NCBI RefSeq assembly: GCF_000020125.1
Contig: NC_010681.1
Coordinates: 2,604,001-2,668,000, forward strand
Reading direction: 5' to 3'
Source of the DNA: Paraburkholderia phytofirmans PsJN
GTDB taxonomy: Bacteria; Pseudomonadota; Gammaproteobacteria; Burkholderiales; Burkholderiaceae
Length of the DNA: 64,000 nucleotides
A program made the position numbers and the translations under genes. Position 1 is the first letter of the stretch; every line of letters begins with the position of its first letter. The notes beneath the pieces are model-generated. The model saw only the letters and a list, made by a program, of their open reading frames with translations, was not told where the DNA came from and did not search any database. Shown here piece after piece: positions 52,234 through 60,958 of this stretch.

Positions 52234-53103
52234 GGTTCGTTTTCACACTGCACAGGCGAACGCGAGTCTCTCAGTGCACCTAATGCTCACGACATTCCGG
52301 CAGCACACTCGACGACGCCAGCACGATTCCTGGCTCTTTCAAATGAAATGGCGGGCCGGCCGTTTTTCAGGTCGCGCAATGCTATAACGACAAACTGCGA
52401 AAAAAGTTTATTGTTTTTGATGAAAATAAAAAAGGACGGTCGTTTTGTCTGAGGATAAATGGAGTGCCGTGCATCCACGATGTATGGAACCGATAGCGAT
52501 GCGAGTCACGCAAGGCTCGGCAAGACGCTCGGCGAGAATAAGGGCGGCTCAATCTGAAGGGAATGGAGAGAGCTTATATTCCATCTCATTCCGACGATCC
52601 AGATCCTGAGCAAATTAACTCAGCGGTTGAATGATTTTTCTATTATCAATGATCCCCCCAATCAATCGGAGCTGCATTCTGCAATGCCGAAAAAATCGTA
52701 AAGATCAGGCGAGTTCGGAAGCACTGAACTTCGCCAGTTCCGCGCATCTCGTCGATCACACATTTCACGCAACGGTCGATGACGCGTATCGCCCCTGCGT
52801 CGCGATGCAGGCGAACGTTAACAACGACCAACCTATCCGGATTGTCATAGACAGCACCTGATTTTTCCTGAGAACGAGTGACGGATATCCGCCATGACAT
52901 CCAGTTGCCCCATTCCCGGCGCCGGCGTGCGGCGCGCCCGAAGACGTGAGCTGGACGCTCGCGCGCAAACTGGCGCCGCTGTGCGGCAAACGCCAGTTCG
53001 CTCCGCGCGGTCGCTACGGCTTGGTGAGCCAGATTTCACACTGGCGTCGAAGAGGACCTCCTTTTATTTGTCTCGCCTCTCCGATACGCGGGCACGCCAA
53101 CAG
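52234..53103. other. Long gene-poor region
   Basis: 870 bp between the cyclase start and the NCS1 permease stop. No convincing gene: the open frames at 52631-52861 (plus) and 52646-52900 (minus) overlap each other and lack ribosome sites. An AT-rich stretch lies at about 52370-52440. The 52890-53100 part has coding-like GC but no recognisable protein; it may be a decayed gene. Confidence 0.5.
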
Positions 53104-54531
53104 TCACGACTGTCTCGCCGCACAACCCGTAACACCGGCAGCCGTTTGTCTGCGCCGATAATCTGTATCGCGCGAGGCGAGCCAGTAATACAGCGGCGAA
53201 GTCAGAAGCAGTCCGATAACCCAGGAGAGATCCGCACCGTCGAGATACTTCGGCACCGGACCCGCATACATCGGCGTGTTCATGAATGGAATCTGCACGA
53301 CGATGCCGATCCCGTAGGCAATCAACGCCTGTGGATTGAAGCGGCCGTAGATGCCGCCGTCCACCTGGAAGATCGACTGGATGTCATATTTGCCTTTGTG
53401 GATCACATAGAAGTCGATCAGGTTGATCGCGGTCCACGGCACCAGCACGACCAGCAACGCAAGCACGAGATCGACCAGATTGCCGACGAAATTCGTCGAC
53501 GCGCCGATCGCTCCATAGCAGCAGGCGAGCAGAATCGCGATCGACAGCACGGCCCGCGCTTTCGCCGTGGGAATCCAGCGATAGGCGAAGGTCTGCAGCG
53601 ACGTGATGGCCGCGAGCACCGCGCCATACAGGTTCAGCGCGTTATGGCTGATCACGCTCAACAGGAAGAGGACGAGCATCGGCAGCCCGAGCGGACCGGT
53701 GGCCTGCTTGACGGCGTCCATCGCATCGGCGCCGGGCGCCACCGCCAGCACGGCGACCGCGCCGAAGACGAACGCGAGCGTCGAACCGATCGTGCAGCCG
53801 AGGTAGGTCGCCCAGAACGTGGACGCGACGCGCACGTTCGCCGGCAGATAGCGCGAATAGTCGGACACGTACGGCGCGAAAGCGATTTGCCAGAGCGCCG
53901 ACAGCGAAACGGTCGCGAGCCAACCGGCGATGTTGAATCCACCGCGTGTCAGAAAGTCGCCCGTCGCGATATGCGTGAGGATATAACCGAATCCGACGAC
54001 TATGCCGATTCCGAGTACCCACGTCCCGATGCGAGTCAGGATATGGATGATCCGGTAACCGATGATGCCGATCAGCCCCGAGCCCAGCGCGCCGATCACG
54101 ATGCCCACCGGAACCGGAATACTTTTTTCGATGCCATGAAGAGACTTCCCGGCGAGCACGATATTGGACGCGAAGAACCCCACGTACATGACACCTGCGA
54201 TCACCGTGACCAGCAGCGCGCCCCATGAACCGAACTGCGCGCGGCTCTGGATCATCTGCGGGATGCCCATTTGCGGACCCTGCGCCGAATGCAACGCCAT
54301 CAGCACACCGCCAACGGCCTGACCGACGACGATCGCCACGATGCCCCACAGCAAGTTCAAGTGGAATATCTGCACGCCAAGCGCGCCGGTGACAATGGGC
54401 AACGGAGCGATATTTCCGCCGAACCACAGCGTGAACAGATCGCGCACCTTGCCATGGCGATCTTCGGGCGGCACATAACCAATGGTGTGTTTTTCGATCA
54501 ATGCCGGGGCATTGTGTTCCGAAGTACTCAA
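53104..54531 (-). CDS. NCS1 family permease (cytosine/purine type), second copy
   Basis: 475 residues, about twelve helices. N-terminal signature IGYVPPEDRHGKVRDLFTLW, then FGGNIAPLPIVTGALGVQ and LHSAQGPQMGIPQMIQSRAQ. It is of the CodB/PurP-like NCS1 branch and differs clearly from the permease at 24498. Last gene of the minus-strand island with ArgE-, DUF1028-, RidA- and flavin-monooxygenase genes, so it may import or export the pathway compound. A tandem repeat lies between it and argE. Confidence 0.88.
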   Translation of the reverse strand: MSTSEHNAPALIEKHTIGYVPPEDRHGKVRDLFTLWFGGNIAPLPIVTGALGVQIFHLNLLWGIVAIVVGQAVGGVLMALHSAQGPQMGIPQMIQSRAQFGSWGALLVTVIAGVMYVGFFASNIVLAGKSLHGIEKSIPVPVGIVIGALGSGLIGIIGYRIIHILTRIGTWVLGIGIVVGFGYILTHIATGDFLTRGGFNIAGWLATVSLSALWQIAFAPYVSDYSRYLPANVRVASTFWATYLGCTIGSTLAFVFGAVAVLAVAPGADAMDAVKQATGPLGLPMLVLFLLSVISHNALNLYGAVLAAITSLQTFAYRWIPTAKARAVLSIAILLACCYGAIGASTNFVGNLVDLVLALLVVLVPWTAINLIDFYVIHKGKYDIQSIFQVDGGIYGRFNPQALIAYGIGIVVQIPFMNTPMYAGPVPKYLDGADLSWVIGLLLTSPLYYWLASRDTDYRRRQTAAGVTGCAARQS

Positions 54532-54551
54532 GTTCGTCTCCTTCTGTTTGT

Positions 54552-54650
54552 GTCGACCGGAGTTAGCGCTTTAGCGCTTACTCCGGTCCCATGCAAAGCG
54601 GTCGACCGGAGTTAGCGCTTTAGCGCTTTACTCCGGTCCCATGCAAAGCG
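54552..54650. repeat. Tandem REP-like palindromic repeat (two copies)
   Basis: A 49-bp unit (54552-54600) is followed directly by a 50-bp copy (54601-54650) that differs only by one extra T. Each begins GTCGACCGGAGTTAGCGC and ends CCCATGCAAAGCG. Within each, CCGGAGT pairs with ACTCCGG around two AGCGCT palindromes, giving a stable stem-loop. It lies between argE and the permease gene on the minus strand. Confidence 0.85.
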
Positions 54651-54677
54651 GTCCCATGCGTCCCCGATGCACCCGTC

Positions 54678-55841
54678 TCACGACGCAGCCGAAACGTACT
54701 CCGTCAACCGGGCCAGCATCGCATCGCATTCGCGCAATTGCGCCACGGTGACGAATTCGTCCGGTTTATGCCCCTGGTCCATGCTGCCGGGTCCGCAGAC
54801 CACGGTTGGAATGCCCGCCTCATCGAAGAGGCCGCCCTCCGTGCCGAAAGCAACCGTGCCGTACTCGGTAGAGCCGCTGAGCAGCGCCAGAAGACGCGCC
54901 GCTTCGCTGTCGGGAGACGTGGCCAATCCCGGATAGGCGGACAGAGATTGAAAGCGGATATCGGTATCGGACTTCACTGCGCGCATCTTCGGCAGCAACT
55001 CGGCCTCGGCGTAGATTTGCAACTCATCGGCTACCCGGTTTGCGTCGAAGCCAGGCAACGCGCGCACTTCGAAATCGAACTCGCATTCGGCGGGCACGAT
55101 GTTGAGCGCACGGCCGCCGTTGATCACGCCCGTTTGCACGGTCGAGAACGGTGGATCGAATCGCGCGTCATGATGTTCGGGCCGCGCCAGCAGCTCGCCG
55201 ATCTCTTCCAGACGGCCGATCATCCGCGCCGCGTATTGAATGGCGTTGACGCCATAGGGCGCATAAGCCGAATGGCAAGGCGCGCCTTTCACCTGACAGC
55301 GCATCGCCAGCTTGCCCTTATGCCCCAGCACCGGCTTGAGTTCAGTCGGCTCGCCGATCAGGCACAGCGCCGGCTTGTGCGCACGCTGCGCCAATTCCGC
55401 CAGCATCGGCCGCACTCCGAGGCATCCGACTTCTTCGTCGTACGAAAAAGCGAGGTGCACCGGCAACTTCAATTCGCGCTCGCGCAGCCCGGGCACCGCC
55501 GCCAGCACCGAAGCGATATAGCCCTTCATGTCGGCCGCGCCGCGGCCATAGAGCCGCCCGTCGCGCTCAGTGAGACGGAACGCATCGACGGTCCATGCCT
55601 GGCCCTCGACGGGCACCACGTCGGTATGGCCGGACAGCACGATGCCGCCGCCCTCACGCGGGCCGATGGTGGCGAACAGATTCGCTTTGCTGCGCTCGGC
55701 GTTGTAGAACAACTCGCTCTCGACACCAAGTTCACCGAGGTAACCTCGGATGAAGTCGATCATCTCGAGATTGGAGTCGCGGCTGACCGTGGCGAAGCCG
55801 ATCAGCCGTTCGAGCAGCGCGCGGCTGGAGCGGTCATTCAT
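54678..55841 (-). CDS. ArgE/DapE family deacylase (acetylornithine deacetylase-like)
   Basis: M20 zinc peptidase-fold enzyme, 387 residues. Metal ligands lie in VLSGHTDVVP (His, Asp), GRGAADMKGYIA (Asp), FSYDEEVGCLG (Glu-Glu), and GEPTELKPVLGHKGKL. The C-terminal His is in DQGHKPDEF. The nearest named enzyme is ArgE, which cleaves N-acetylornithine. The context (DUF1028, RidA, flavin monooxygenase, permease; no arg genes) argues for a catabolic amide hydrolase rather than arginine biosynthesis. Overlaps the DUF1028 gene by 8 bp. Confidence 0.88.
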   Translation of the reverse strand: MNDRSSRALLERLIGFATVSRDSNLEMIDFIRGYLGELGVESELFYNAERSKANLFATIGPREGGGIVLSGHTDVVPVEGQAWTVDAFRLTERDGRLYGRGAADMKGYIASVLAAVPGLRERELKLPVHLAFSYDEEVGCLGVRPMLAELAQRAHKPALCLIGEPTELKPVLGHKGKLAMRCQVKGAPCHSAYAPYGVNAIQYAARMIGRLEEIGELLARPEHHDARFDPPFSTVQTGVINGGRALNIVPAECEFDFEVRALPGFDANRVADELQIYAEAELLPKMRAVKSDTDIRFQSLSAYPGLATSPDSEAARLLALLSGSTEYGTVAFGTEGGLFDEAGIPTVVCGPGSMDQGHKPDEFVTVAQLRECDAMLARLTEYVSAAS

Positions 55842-56511
55842 TGCCGGGCACTCCGTAGCTCGGCGCGGCGGTCGGATTCGACGCCCGGGTCAGGTAGTCC
55901 CGCATCTGCGGCCGGTACGCTTGCCACAGGCCGTCGAGCTGGCCGATGGGGTCGTGATCCGCCCAATCGACCCGCAAATCGACGATCGGCCAGCTCACGT
56001 CGCCCACGATCTTGAGCGCCACCGAATGCACGGGCCCTGCTTCGCCGCCCGCGGCAATCGCGGCATGCATGCCCGCGAGCAGTCGATCGGCAAGCGTGCC
56101 GCTTGCCTGCTCGAACGCCGGAAGCATGGCTTCGATCACTTCGACGCCCGCGAGCATGTTCCCTGCCGCCACACACTGCTTGCCGGCGACGGCGTGATAC
56201 GTGCCGAGCGCTTCCTTGCCGCTAAAGAACGCCGTACGGCCTTGCGCATCGATCACGGTGACCTGGCGGTACTCGCTCCACTCGCTCGCGCCGAGCACAC
56301 GGTCCAATGCCGCGGCGGGATCGATCTGCTCATGCTCCAGCAGATCGAGAATCCGCGGCCCTAGCGCGGGCAGCGTGACGTTTTGCGTCGCTACCGCCCC
56401 CACGCCTGCGCGCACCCATGGGCACCGGGCGCCCACCGCGATGCTGGACGAACTGATCGCGATTCCAAGCTGCCCGGTTTCGGGGCAACGTCCGACGATT
56501 GAAAATGTCAT
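55834..56511 (-). CDS. DUF1028 family protein
   Basis: 225 residues starting MTFSIVGRCPETGQLGIAIS, with AAGGAG upstream of 56511. DUF1028 members look like N-terminal-nucleophile-type hydrolases, with conserved SIVGR, AVATQN, LGTYHAVAGKQCVAAGNML and DLRVDWADHDP. The biochemical role is not established. It is flanked by RidA and ArgE-like genes, an association seen in degradation clusters, so a hydrolytic step is likely. Confidence 0.88.
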   Translation of the reverse strand: MTFSIVGRCPETGQLGIAISSSSIAVGARCPWVRAGVGAVATQNVTLPALGPRILDLLEHEQIDPAAALDRVLGASEWSEYRQVTVIDAQGRTAFFSGKEALGTYHAVAGKQCVAAGNMLAGVEVIEAMLPAFEQASGTLADRLLAGMHAAIAAGGEAGPVHSVALKIVGDVSWPIVDLRVDWADHDPIGQLDGLWQAYRPQMRDYLTRASNPTAAPSYGVPGNE

Positions 56512-56521
56512 GTCCCGCTCC

Positions 56522-56959
56522 TTAGGCTTGCGGCGGCGTCCATCCGTCCGGAACGACCGCAACAACGTCGATCTCCATCAACCACTGCGGCTGACCCAAC
56601 GCCACCACCACCAGGCCGGTCGAAATAGGAAACACGCCCTTCAACCACTTTCCGACTTCCCGATAGACCGGCTCGCGATAGCGGACGTCGGTCAGGAAGG
56701 TCGTCGTCTTGACGATGTGAGACAGGTCGCTGCCTGCTTCTTCCAGCAACTGTTTGACGTTCTTCATCGCCTGCTCGGCCTGAGCGCGCGGATCGCCGAT
56801 GCCGACCAGGCGGCCGTCGAAGTCCGTGCCCACCTGACCCCGCACATAGACCGTGTTGCCGGCGCGCACGGCCTGGCAAAGATCGTTGTCGAGCGTCTGG
56901 TTCGGATACGTGTCCTTCGTGTTGAACATGCGGATACGGGTATGCGTAGGCTGGTTCAT
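56522..56959 (-). CDS. RidA/YjgF/YER057c family protein
   Basis: 145 residues from ATG 56959. RidA proteins deaminate reactive enamine/imine intermediates. Conserved features: NQTLDNDLCQAVRAGNTVYV, GQVGTDFDGRLVGIGDPRAQ, AEQAMKNVKQLLEEAGSDLS, IVKTTTFLTDVRYREPVY. The usual substrate-binding Arg near the C-terminus of archetypal RidA is not obvious (the end reads WLMEIDVVAVVPDGWTPP), so it belongs to another RidA subfamily. A pathway partner of the oxidase and hydrolases here. Confidence 0.9.
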   Translation of the reverse strand: MNQPTHTRIRMFNTKDTYPNQTLDNDLCQAVRAGNTVYVRGQVGTDFDGRLVGIGDPRAQAEQAMKNVKQLLEEAGSDLSHIVKTTTFLTDVRYREPVYREVGKWLKGVFPISTGLVVVALGQPQWLMEIDVVAVVPDGWTPPQA

Positions 56960-57013
56960 CAAAGCACCTGAATGTTAGGAAGAAATGGATCGCGAATTAG
57001 ACAGGCGTACGTA

Positions 57014-58363
57014 TCAACTCACGCCGATTTCGCTGACTTTGTGGACGCGCGAACCGGTGGAGGTGTTTTCAACGCTTTCCTCGCCGCTGGTCTGTTTCTG
57101 CTGTTGCGCGTCGCCGTAATAAGCCGCGTATTTGCGCTGCGTGACGATGTGATCGGCAATGTGTTTCGCGTCGTGCCACACGCCCCAGATGAATGCGGAG
57201 CCACGGCGCGACAGCCAGGGCAGACCGAGGAAATAAATGCCCGGCTCTTTCGATACGCCACGCTGATGTTTCGGCTTACCCTTTTCATCGAACGCGTCGA
57301 CGTTCAACCAGCTGAAATCGACGGCATAGCCGGTCGCCCAGATAATCGACGTCACGCCGGCTTTCGCCAGATCGAGATCGTGCAACGGGTGCGCCACGCA
57401 TTCCGGATCCGCGGGAATGACGCGCGCTTCGGGTTCTTCGGGAAGATCGAGACCGTTGCGCTCGGCGTAGGCGTCGGCCGCGTCGAGCAGCGACAGATAG
57501 TTTTCGTCGCCGCGCGCGATGTTCTCCGCGAGATCCGCTTCGAAGGTCACCACGCCGTCATCGAACGATTTCGTCAGACCCACCAGCGTGATGCCCTGAT
57601 TCGCGAGACGGCGGAAGTCCACCGTATGGCCGCCGCGCGCACCGCTCACTGCAATCGTGACGTGTTCCCTGCCCGGCTTCATGACCTCGGCATCCCACTC
57701 GCCGAGCACGCCGAGCCACCAGCAGAAGTCGCGGCCGCGATAGGCGCGCGGCGGACGATCATGCGCGCCGACCGACAGATAGACGCGCTTGCCCGCACGT
57801 TGCAACTCGTCCGCGATCTGCACGCCCGACGATCCCGCGCCCACCACCAGCACGCCGCCTTCGGGCAATTGATCAGGATTGCGATAGTCGGCGGAATGAA
57901 TCTGCGTGAGACCCGGATCTTGCGGCGCGATGGGTGGGATGACCGCGCGCTGGAAAGGCCCGGTTGCAACCACGACACGATTGGCCTCGATCGTGCCTTC
58001 CGAGGTTTCGACGGTGAAGCCCTGCCGCCCTGCATTGCGCACCACCTTCTTCACTTCCACGCCGGTGCGGATCGGCGCTTCGAATTTGTTCGCATACGCG
58101 ACGAAATAATCCGCAACCTGCTCCTTCGAAGCGAATGCGTTCGGGTCGAAGTCCGCAAACTCAAGATTGGGAAAACGATCGTGCCACGCGGGGCCATTGG
58201 CAACCAGCGAATCCCAGCGTCCCGTGCGCCAGCGCTCGGCAATACGGGCGCGTTCCAGCACGAGATGCGGCACGCCAAGCTTGCTCAGATGTTCGCTGAT
58301 GGCGACGCCGGCCTGACCGGCGCCGACTACGAGCGTGTCGATTGACGTTGTTTCCACTGTCAT
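57014..58363 (-). CDS. FAD/NADPH-dependent flavin monooxygenase (FMO/YUCCA type)
   Basis: 449 residues. FAD motif VVGAGQAGVAISEHL at residues 12-26; NADPH motif VVGAGSSGVQIADEL near 174-188; the ATG motif IIWATGYAVDFSW near 355. Group B flavin monooxygenases oxygenate nitrogen or sulphur in small molecules or carry out Baeyer-Villiger reactions. GAAGGA precedes the ATG. First gene of the minus-strand unit, divergent from the LysR gene and Rieske oxygenase. Confidence 0.9.
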   Translation of the reverse strand: MTVETTSIDTLVVGAGQAGVAISEHLSKLGVPHLVLERARIAERWRTGRWDSLVANGPAWHDRFPNLEFADFDPNAFASKEQVADYFVAYANKFEAPIRTGVEVKKVVRNAGRQGFTVETSEGTIEANRVVVATGPFQRAVIPPIAPQDPGLTQIHSADYRNPDQLPEGGVLVVGAGSSGVQIADELQRAGKRVYLSVGAHDRPPRAYRGRDFCWWLGVLGEWDAEVMKPGREHVTIAVSGARGGHTVDFRRLANQGITLVGLTKSFDDGVVTFEADLAENIARGDENYLSLLDAADAYAERNGLDLPEEPEARVIPADPECVAHPLHDLDLAKAGVTSIIWATGYAVDFSWLNVDAFDEKGKPKHQRGVSKEPGIYFLGLPWLSRRGSAFIWGVWHDAKHIADHIVTQRKYAAYYGDAQQQKQTSGEESVENTSTGSRVHKVSEIGVS

Positions 58364-58549
58364 GGCTGTGTCCTTCTAAAAGAGGCGGATATTTCGATTC
58401 GATCGCGGCGTCGCGGCCTTTAAGCGCCCGCGATTGTGCGGACCCGGCAGTGTTTTCCGACAGTGGGTTGTCTCCTGGTCCGGCTGTCTGGTCTGCTTGT
58501 CGCTTCTGTTTGCGTCTCGTGAAAATCTACGCGCCCATTCAGAATTTGA

Positions 58550-58566
58550 AAAATATATTTAAAAAA
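58550..58566. promoter_or_regulatory. AT-rich palindrome in divergent control region
   Basis: AAATATATTT (58551-58560) at the centre of an AT-rich tract, about 95 bp before the LysR ATG and 190 bp before the flavin monooxygenase. It resembles a LysR box by composition and T/A spacing only. Confidence 0.35.
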
Positions 58567-58653
58567 TGCATCGCATCGGATTTACCTATGCAAGGCTTTT
58601 TGGCCGCTGCACAATGCCGCGCAATACAGGACTTGAAACACGGAGCGTCGTCG

Positions 58654-59580
58654 ATGGAGAGTCACCCGTTGCGCTACTCGTTGCGCCAGTTGCGCTATTT
58701 CGTGGTCACTGCGGAAGTACTGTCTTTCACCGCCGCCGCGAAACGCCTGCACATCTCTCAGCCGTCGATCTCGACGGCGCTCGCGGATCTCGAAGTGTCG
58801 TTCGGCGTACAGCTGTTCATCCGGCATCACGCGAGCGGTCTGTCGCTCACGCAAGCCGGGCGCGATCTGCTCGGGCAAGCGCGCAATCTGCTGAAGTTTG
58901 CGGAAGAGCTGCAGACAACCGCGAAAGAAATGGACGGCGGCATGACCGGCGCCATCACACTCGGCTGCATGGTCTCGCTCGCGCCACCGCTGATGCCGCG
59001 ACTCATTAGCCGATTCATCGACGAGCACGCGGGCATCTCGTTTCGCACGGTGGAAGCGCATCAGGACGGCCTCTTGCGCGGCCTGCACGACGGCTCGCTC
59101 GACATTGCCCTCACCTACAGCCTCGACCTGACTGAAGACATCGCGTTCACGCCGCTGCTCTCGCTGCCGCCTTATGCGATCCTGCCGAGAACGCATCGTC
59201 TGGCACGCGCGCGCAAGGTATCGCTCGCGGACCTCCTGCCCGAGCCGTACGTGATGCTCGACCTGCCGCACAGCCGCGAGTACTTCGCCGCACTCTTCGA
59301 CGCGGTAGGCAGCCGCCCCGTGCCCGCCTTCCGTTCCTCGCAGCCGGAGGTCGTGCGCGGCATGGTGGCCAACGGTCTCGGCTATAGCCTGCTGAACTTT
59401 CCGCTCAAATCGAATCGCACCGTGGATGGCGAAGAGTTCGTCATTAAGCGTTTCAAAGACAACGTCAATGCAACGATGCTCGGCATCGCACAATCGCGCA
59501 CCATGAAGCCGCGCCAGGTGGTGCATCGCTTCGCGTCGTTCTGTGAGACCTATATCCAGAGGCTGCATTTCGACGCATGA
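58654..59580 (+). CDS. LysR family transcriptional regulator of the catabolic island
   Basis: 308 residues from ATG 58654, preceded by GGAG. Winged helix-turn-helix about residues 25-48 (FTAAAKRLHISQPSISTALADLE), effector domain afterwards. Located between the divergent flavin-monooxygenase operon and the Rieske-oxygenase/transporter genes, it is the natural regulator of both. Confidence 0.92.
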   Translation: MESHPLRYSLRQLRYFVVTAEVLSFTAAAKRLHISQPSISTALADLEVSFGVQLFIRHHASGLSLTQAGRDLLGQARNLLKFAEELQTTAKEMDGGMTGAITLGCMVSLAPPLMPRLISRFIDEHAGISFRTVEAHQDGLLRGLHDGSLDIALTYSLDLTEDIAFTPLLSLPPYAILPRTHRLARARKVSLADLLPEPYVMLDLPHSREYFAALFDAVGSRPVPAFRSSQPEVVRGMVANGLGYSLLNFPLKSNRTVDGEEFVIKRFKDNVNATMLGIAQSRTMKPRQVVHRFASFCETYIQRLHFDA

Positions 59581-59659
59581 TGAGAAAGGCGCGATTGTCT
59601 GCGCCAAGCGCGCACACGCTGCATAGGCAAAAGCTTTGCTTTGTATCTGAAAACAATAT

Positions 59660-59680
59660 TTTGGCTTGCAATTTGGCTTG
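59660..59680 (+). promoter_or_regulatory. Direct repeats upstream of Rieske oxygenase gene
   Basis: TTTGGCTTG occurs twice (59660-59668 and 59672-59680), 12 bp apart, about 85-105 bp before the start. A tandem arrangement at close to one helical turn suggests an activator site. Confidence 0.4.
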
Positions 59681-59763
59681 ATAGATTGGTGTCCATGTTG
59701 AGCGCCACGCCGTACAAGCCTCGCGTTGACGCGCTCTCACCGTGACGAATCAAGGGGGACACC

Positions 59764-60927
59764 ATGGCCAGCCCGGCAAGCACGATCGCAGTGCAAGCAC
59801 TTGTCGACGAACTGCAAGCGGGTTGTGAACGGCCATTCGGCGATGCGCATGCGATGCCGCCCGGTGTCTACACATCGCCCGAATTCCTCACACTGGAAGA
59901 GCGCGGCATATTCGAGCGTGAATGGCAATGCGTCGGCCGCGCCAGTGCGCTCAAGGTGCCTGGCGATTACATGACGGCGCGCATCGGCGCGCAACCTGTC
60001 GTCGTATTGCGCGACGAACAGATGCAACTCAAGGCGATGTCGAACGTGTGCCTGCATCGCATGTCGGTGCTGCTCGAAGGACGCGGCAACGTGCGTCGAA
60101 TCGTCTGCCCCTATCACGCCTGGAACTATTCGCTGGACGGCGCGCTGCAAGGCGCACCACTCATGGATCGGCAGGAGAGCTTCTGCAAGGAAAGCTATCG
60201 GTTGCCCAACGTGCGCTGTGAAGAATGGCAAGGCTGGATCTACGTGACGCTCGACGAACACGCGCCGCCCGTTCGCACGCAGCTCGCCGAACTGAGCGCG
60301 CTGATCGGCGCATACGGCATGTCGGACTACGTCGAGACCTTCCATGAAGAGCACGTGTGGAACACGAACTGGAAGATCCTCGCGGAAAACTTCATGGAAA
60401 GCTATCACCTGCCCATGCTGCATCGCGCGACGGTAGGACCGCATTCGCGGCTCGAAGAAATGGAATGCCCGCCCGGCTATCCCGCCTTCAATTACCACTG
60501 GATCACCAAGGAAGCGTCCTTGCCCATCGGCAACGCGCATCCGGAGAACACGCGCCTCGCGGGACACTGGCGCAAGACTACGGCGCTGCTCGCGATCTAC
60601 CCCACGCATCTCGTCACGCTCACGCCGGGTTACTTCTGGTATCTCGTGCTGCAGCCGCAAGGCGTGGAGCACGTGCATATCCGCTTCGGCGGCGGCCTTG
60701 CACCGGAGTTCATCGCCGATCCCGAGGCCAACGCCCATATGACGACGCTGAAGAAGCTGCTCGACGAAGTGAACGCCGAAGACAAACGTGGCGTGGAAGC
60801 CGTGTTTCGCGGCGTGCATGCGCCGCTCGCAAAGCCCGGTCACCTGAGCCCGCTCGAGCGTCCCAACTATGACTTCGCGCGCTATATCGCCGGCAAGATC
60901 GGCGCGGCGCAGACCGGCACGCATTGA
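59764..60927 (+). CDS. Rieske non-heme iron oxygenase, alpha subunit
   Basis: 387 residues. The Rieske cluster ligands are Cys96/His98 (CLHR) and Cys115/His118 (CPYHAW), with 16 residues between. The mononuclear iron ligands are His215 and His220 in ENFMESYHLPMLHRATVG, with a C-terminal acidic partner. This arrangement fits the ring-hydroxylating and N-demethylating groups (such as GbcA and stachydrine demethylases). With a polyamine-type importer and RidA nearby, an amine demethylase or hydroxylase is likely. No beta subunit or reductase is present in the visible part. Confidence 0.9.
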   Translation: MASPASTIAVQALVDELQAGCERPFGDAHAMPPGVYTSPEFLTLEERGIFEREWQCVGRASALKVPGDYMTARIGAQPVVVLRDEQMQLKAMSNVCLHRMSVLLEGRGNVRRIVCPYHAWNYSLDGALQGAPLMDRQESFCKESYRLPNVRCEEWQGWIYVTLDEHAPPVRTQLAELSALIGAYGMSDYVETFHEEHVWNTNWKILAENFMESYHLPMLHRATVGPHSRLEEMECPPGYPAFNYHWITKEASLPIGNAHPENTRLAGHWRKTTALLAIYPTHLVTLTPGYFWYLVLQPQGVEHVHIRFGGGLAPEFIADPEANAHMTTLKKLLDEVNAEDKRGVEAVFRGVHAPLAKPGHLSPLERPNYDFARYIAGKIGAAQTGTH

Positions 60928-60958
60928 TTACGACGCACCATCGACAGGACGCTACACG

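Noticed and set aside
52631..52900. Overlapping small open frames on both strands
   Set aside because: Neither has a ribosome site or recognisable motif, and they overlap each other; treated as non-coding.
52894..54228. 444-codon open frame on the plus strand
   Set aside because: Antisense to the NCS1 permease, with Arg/Glu/His-biased composition; no family motif seen.
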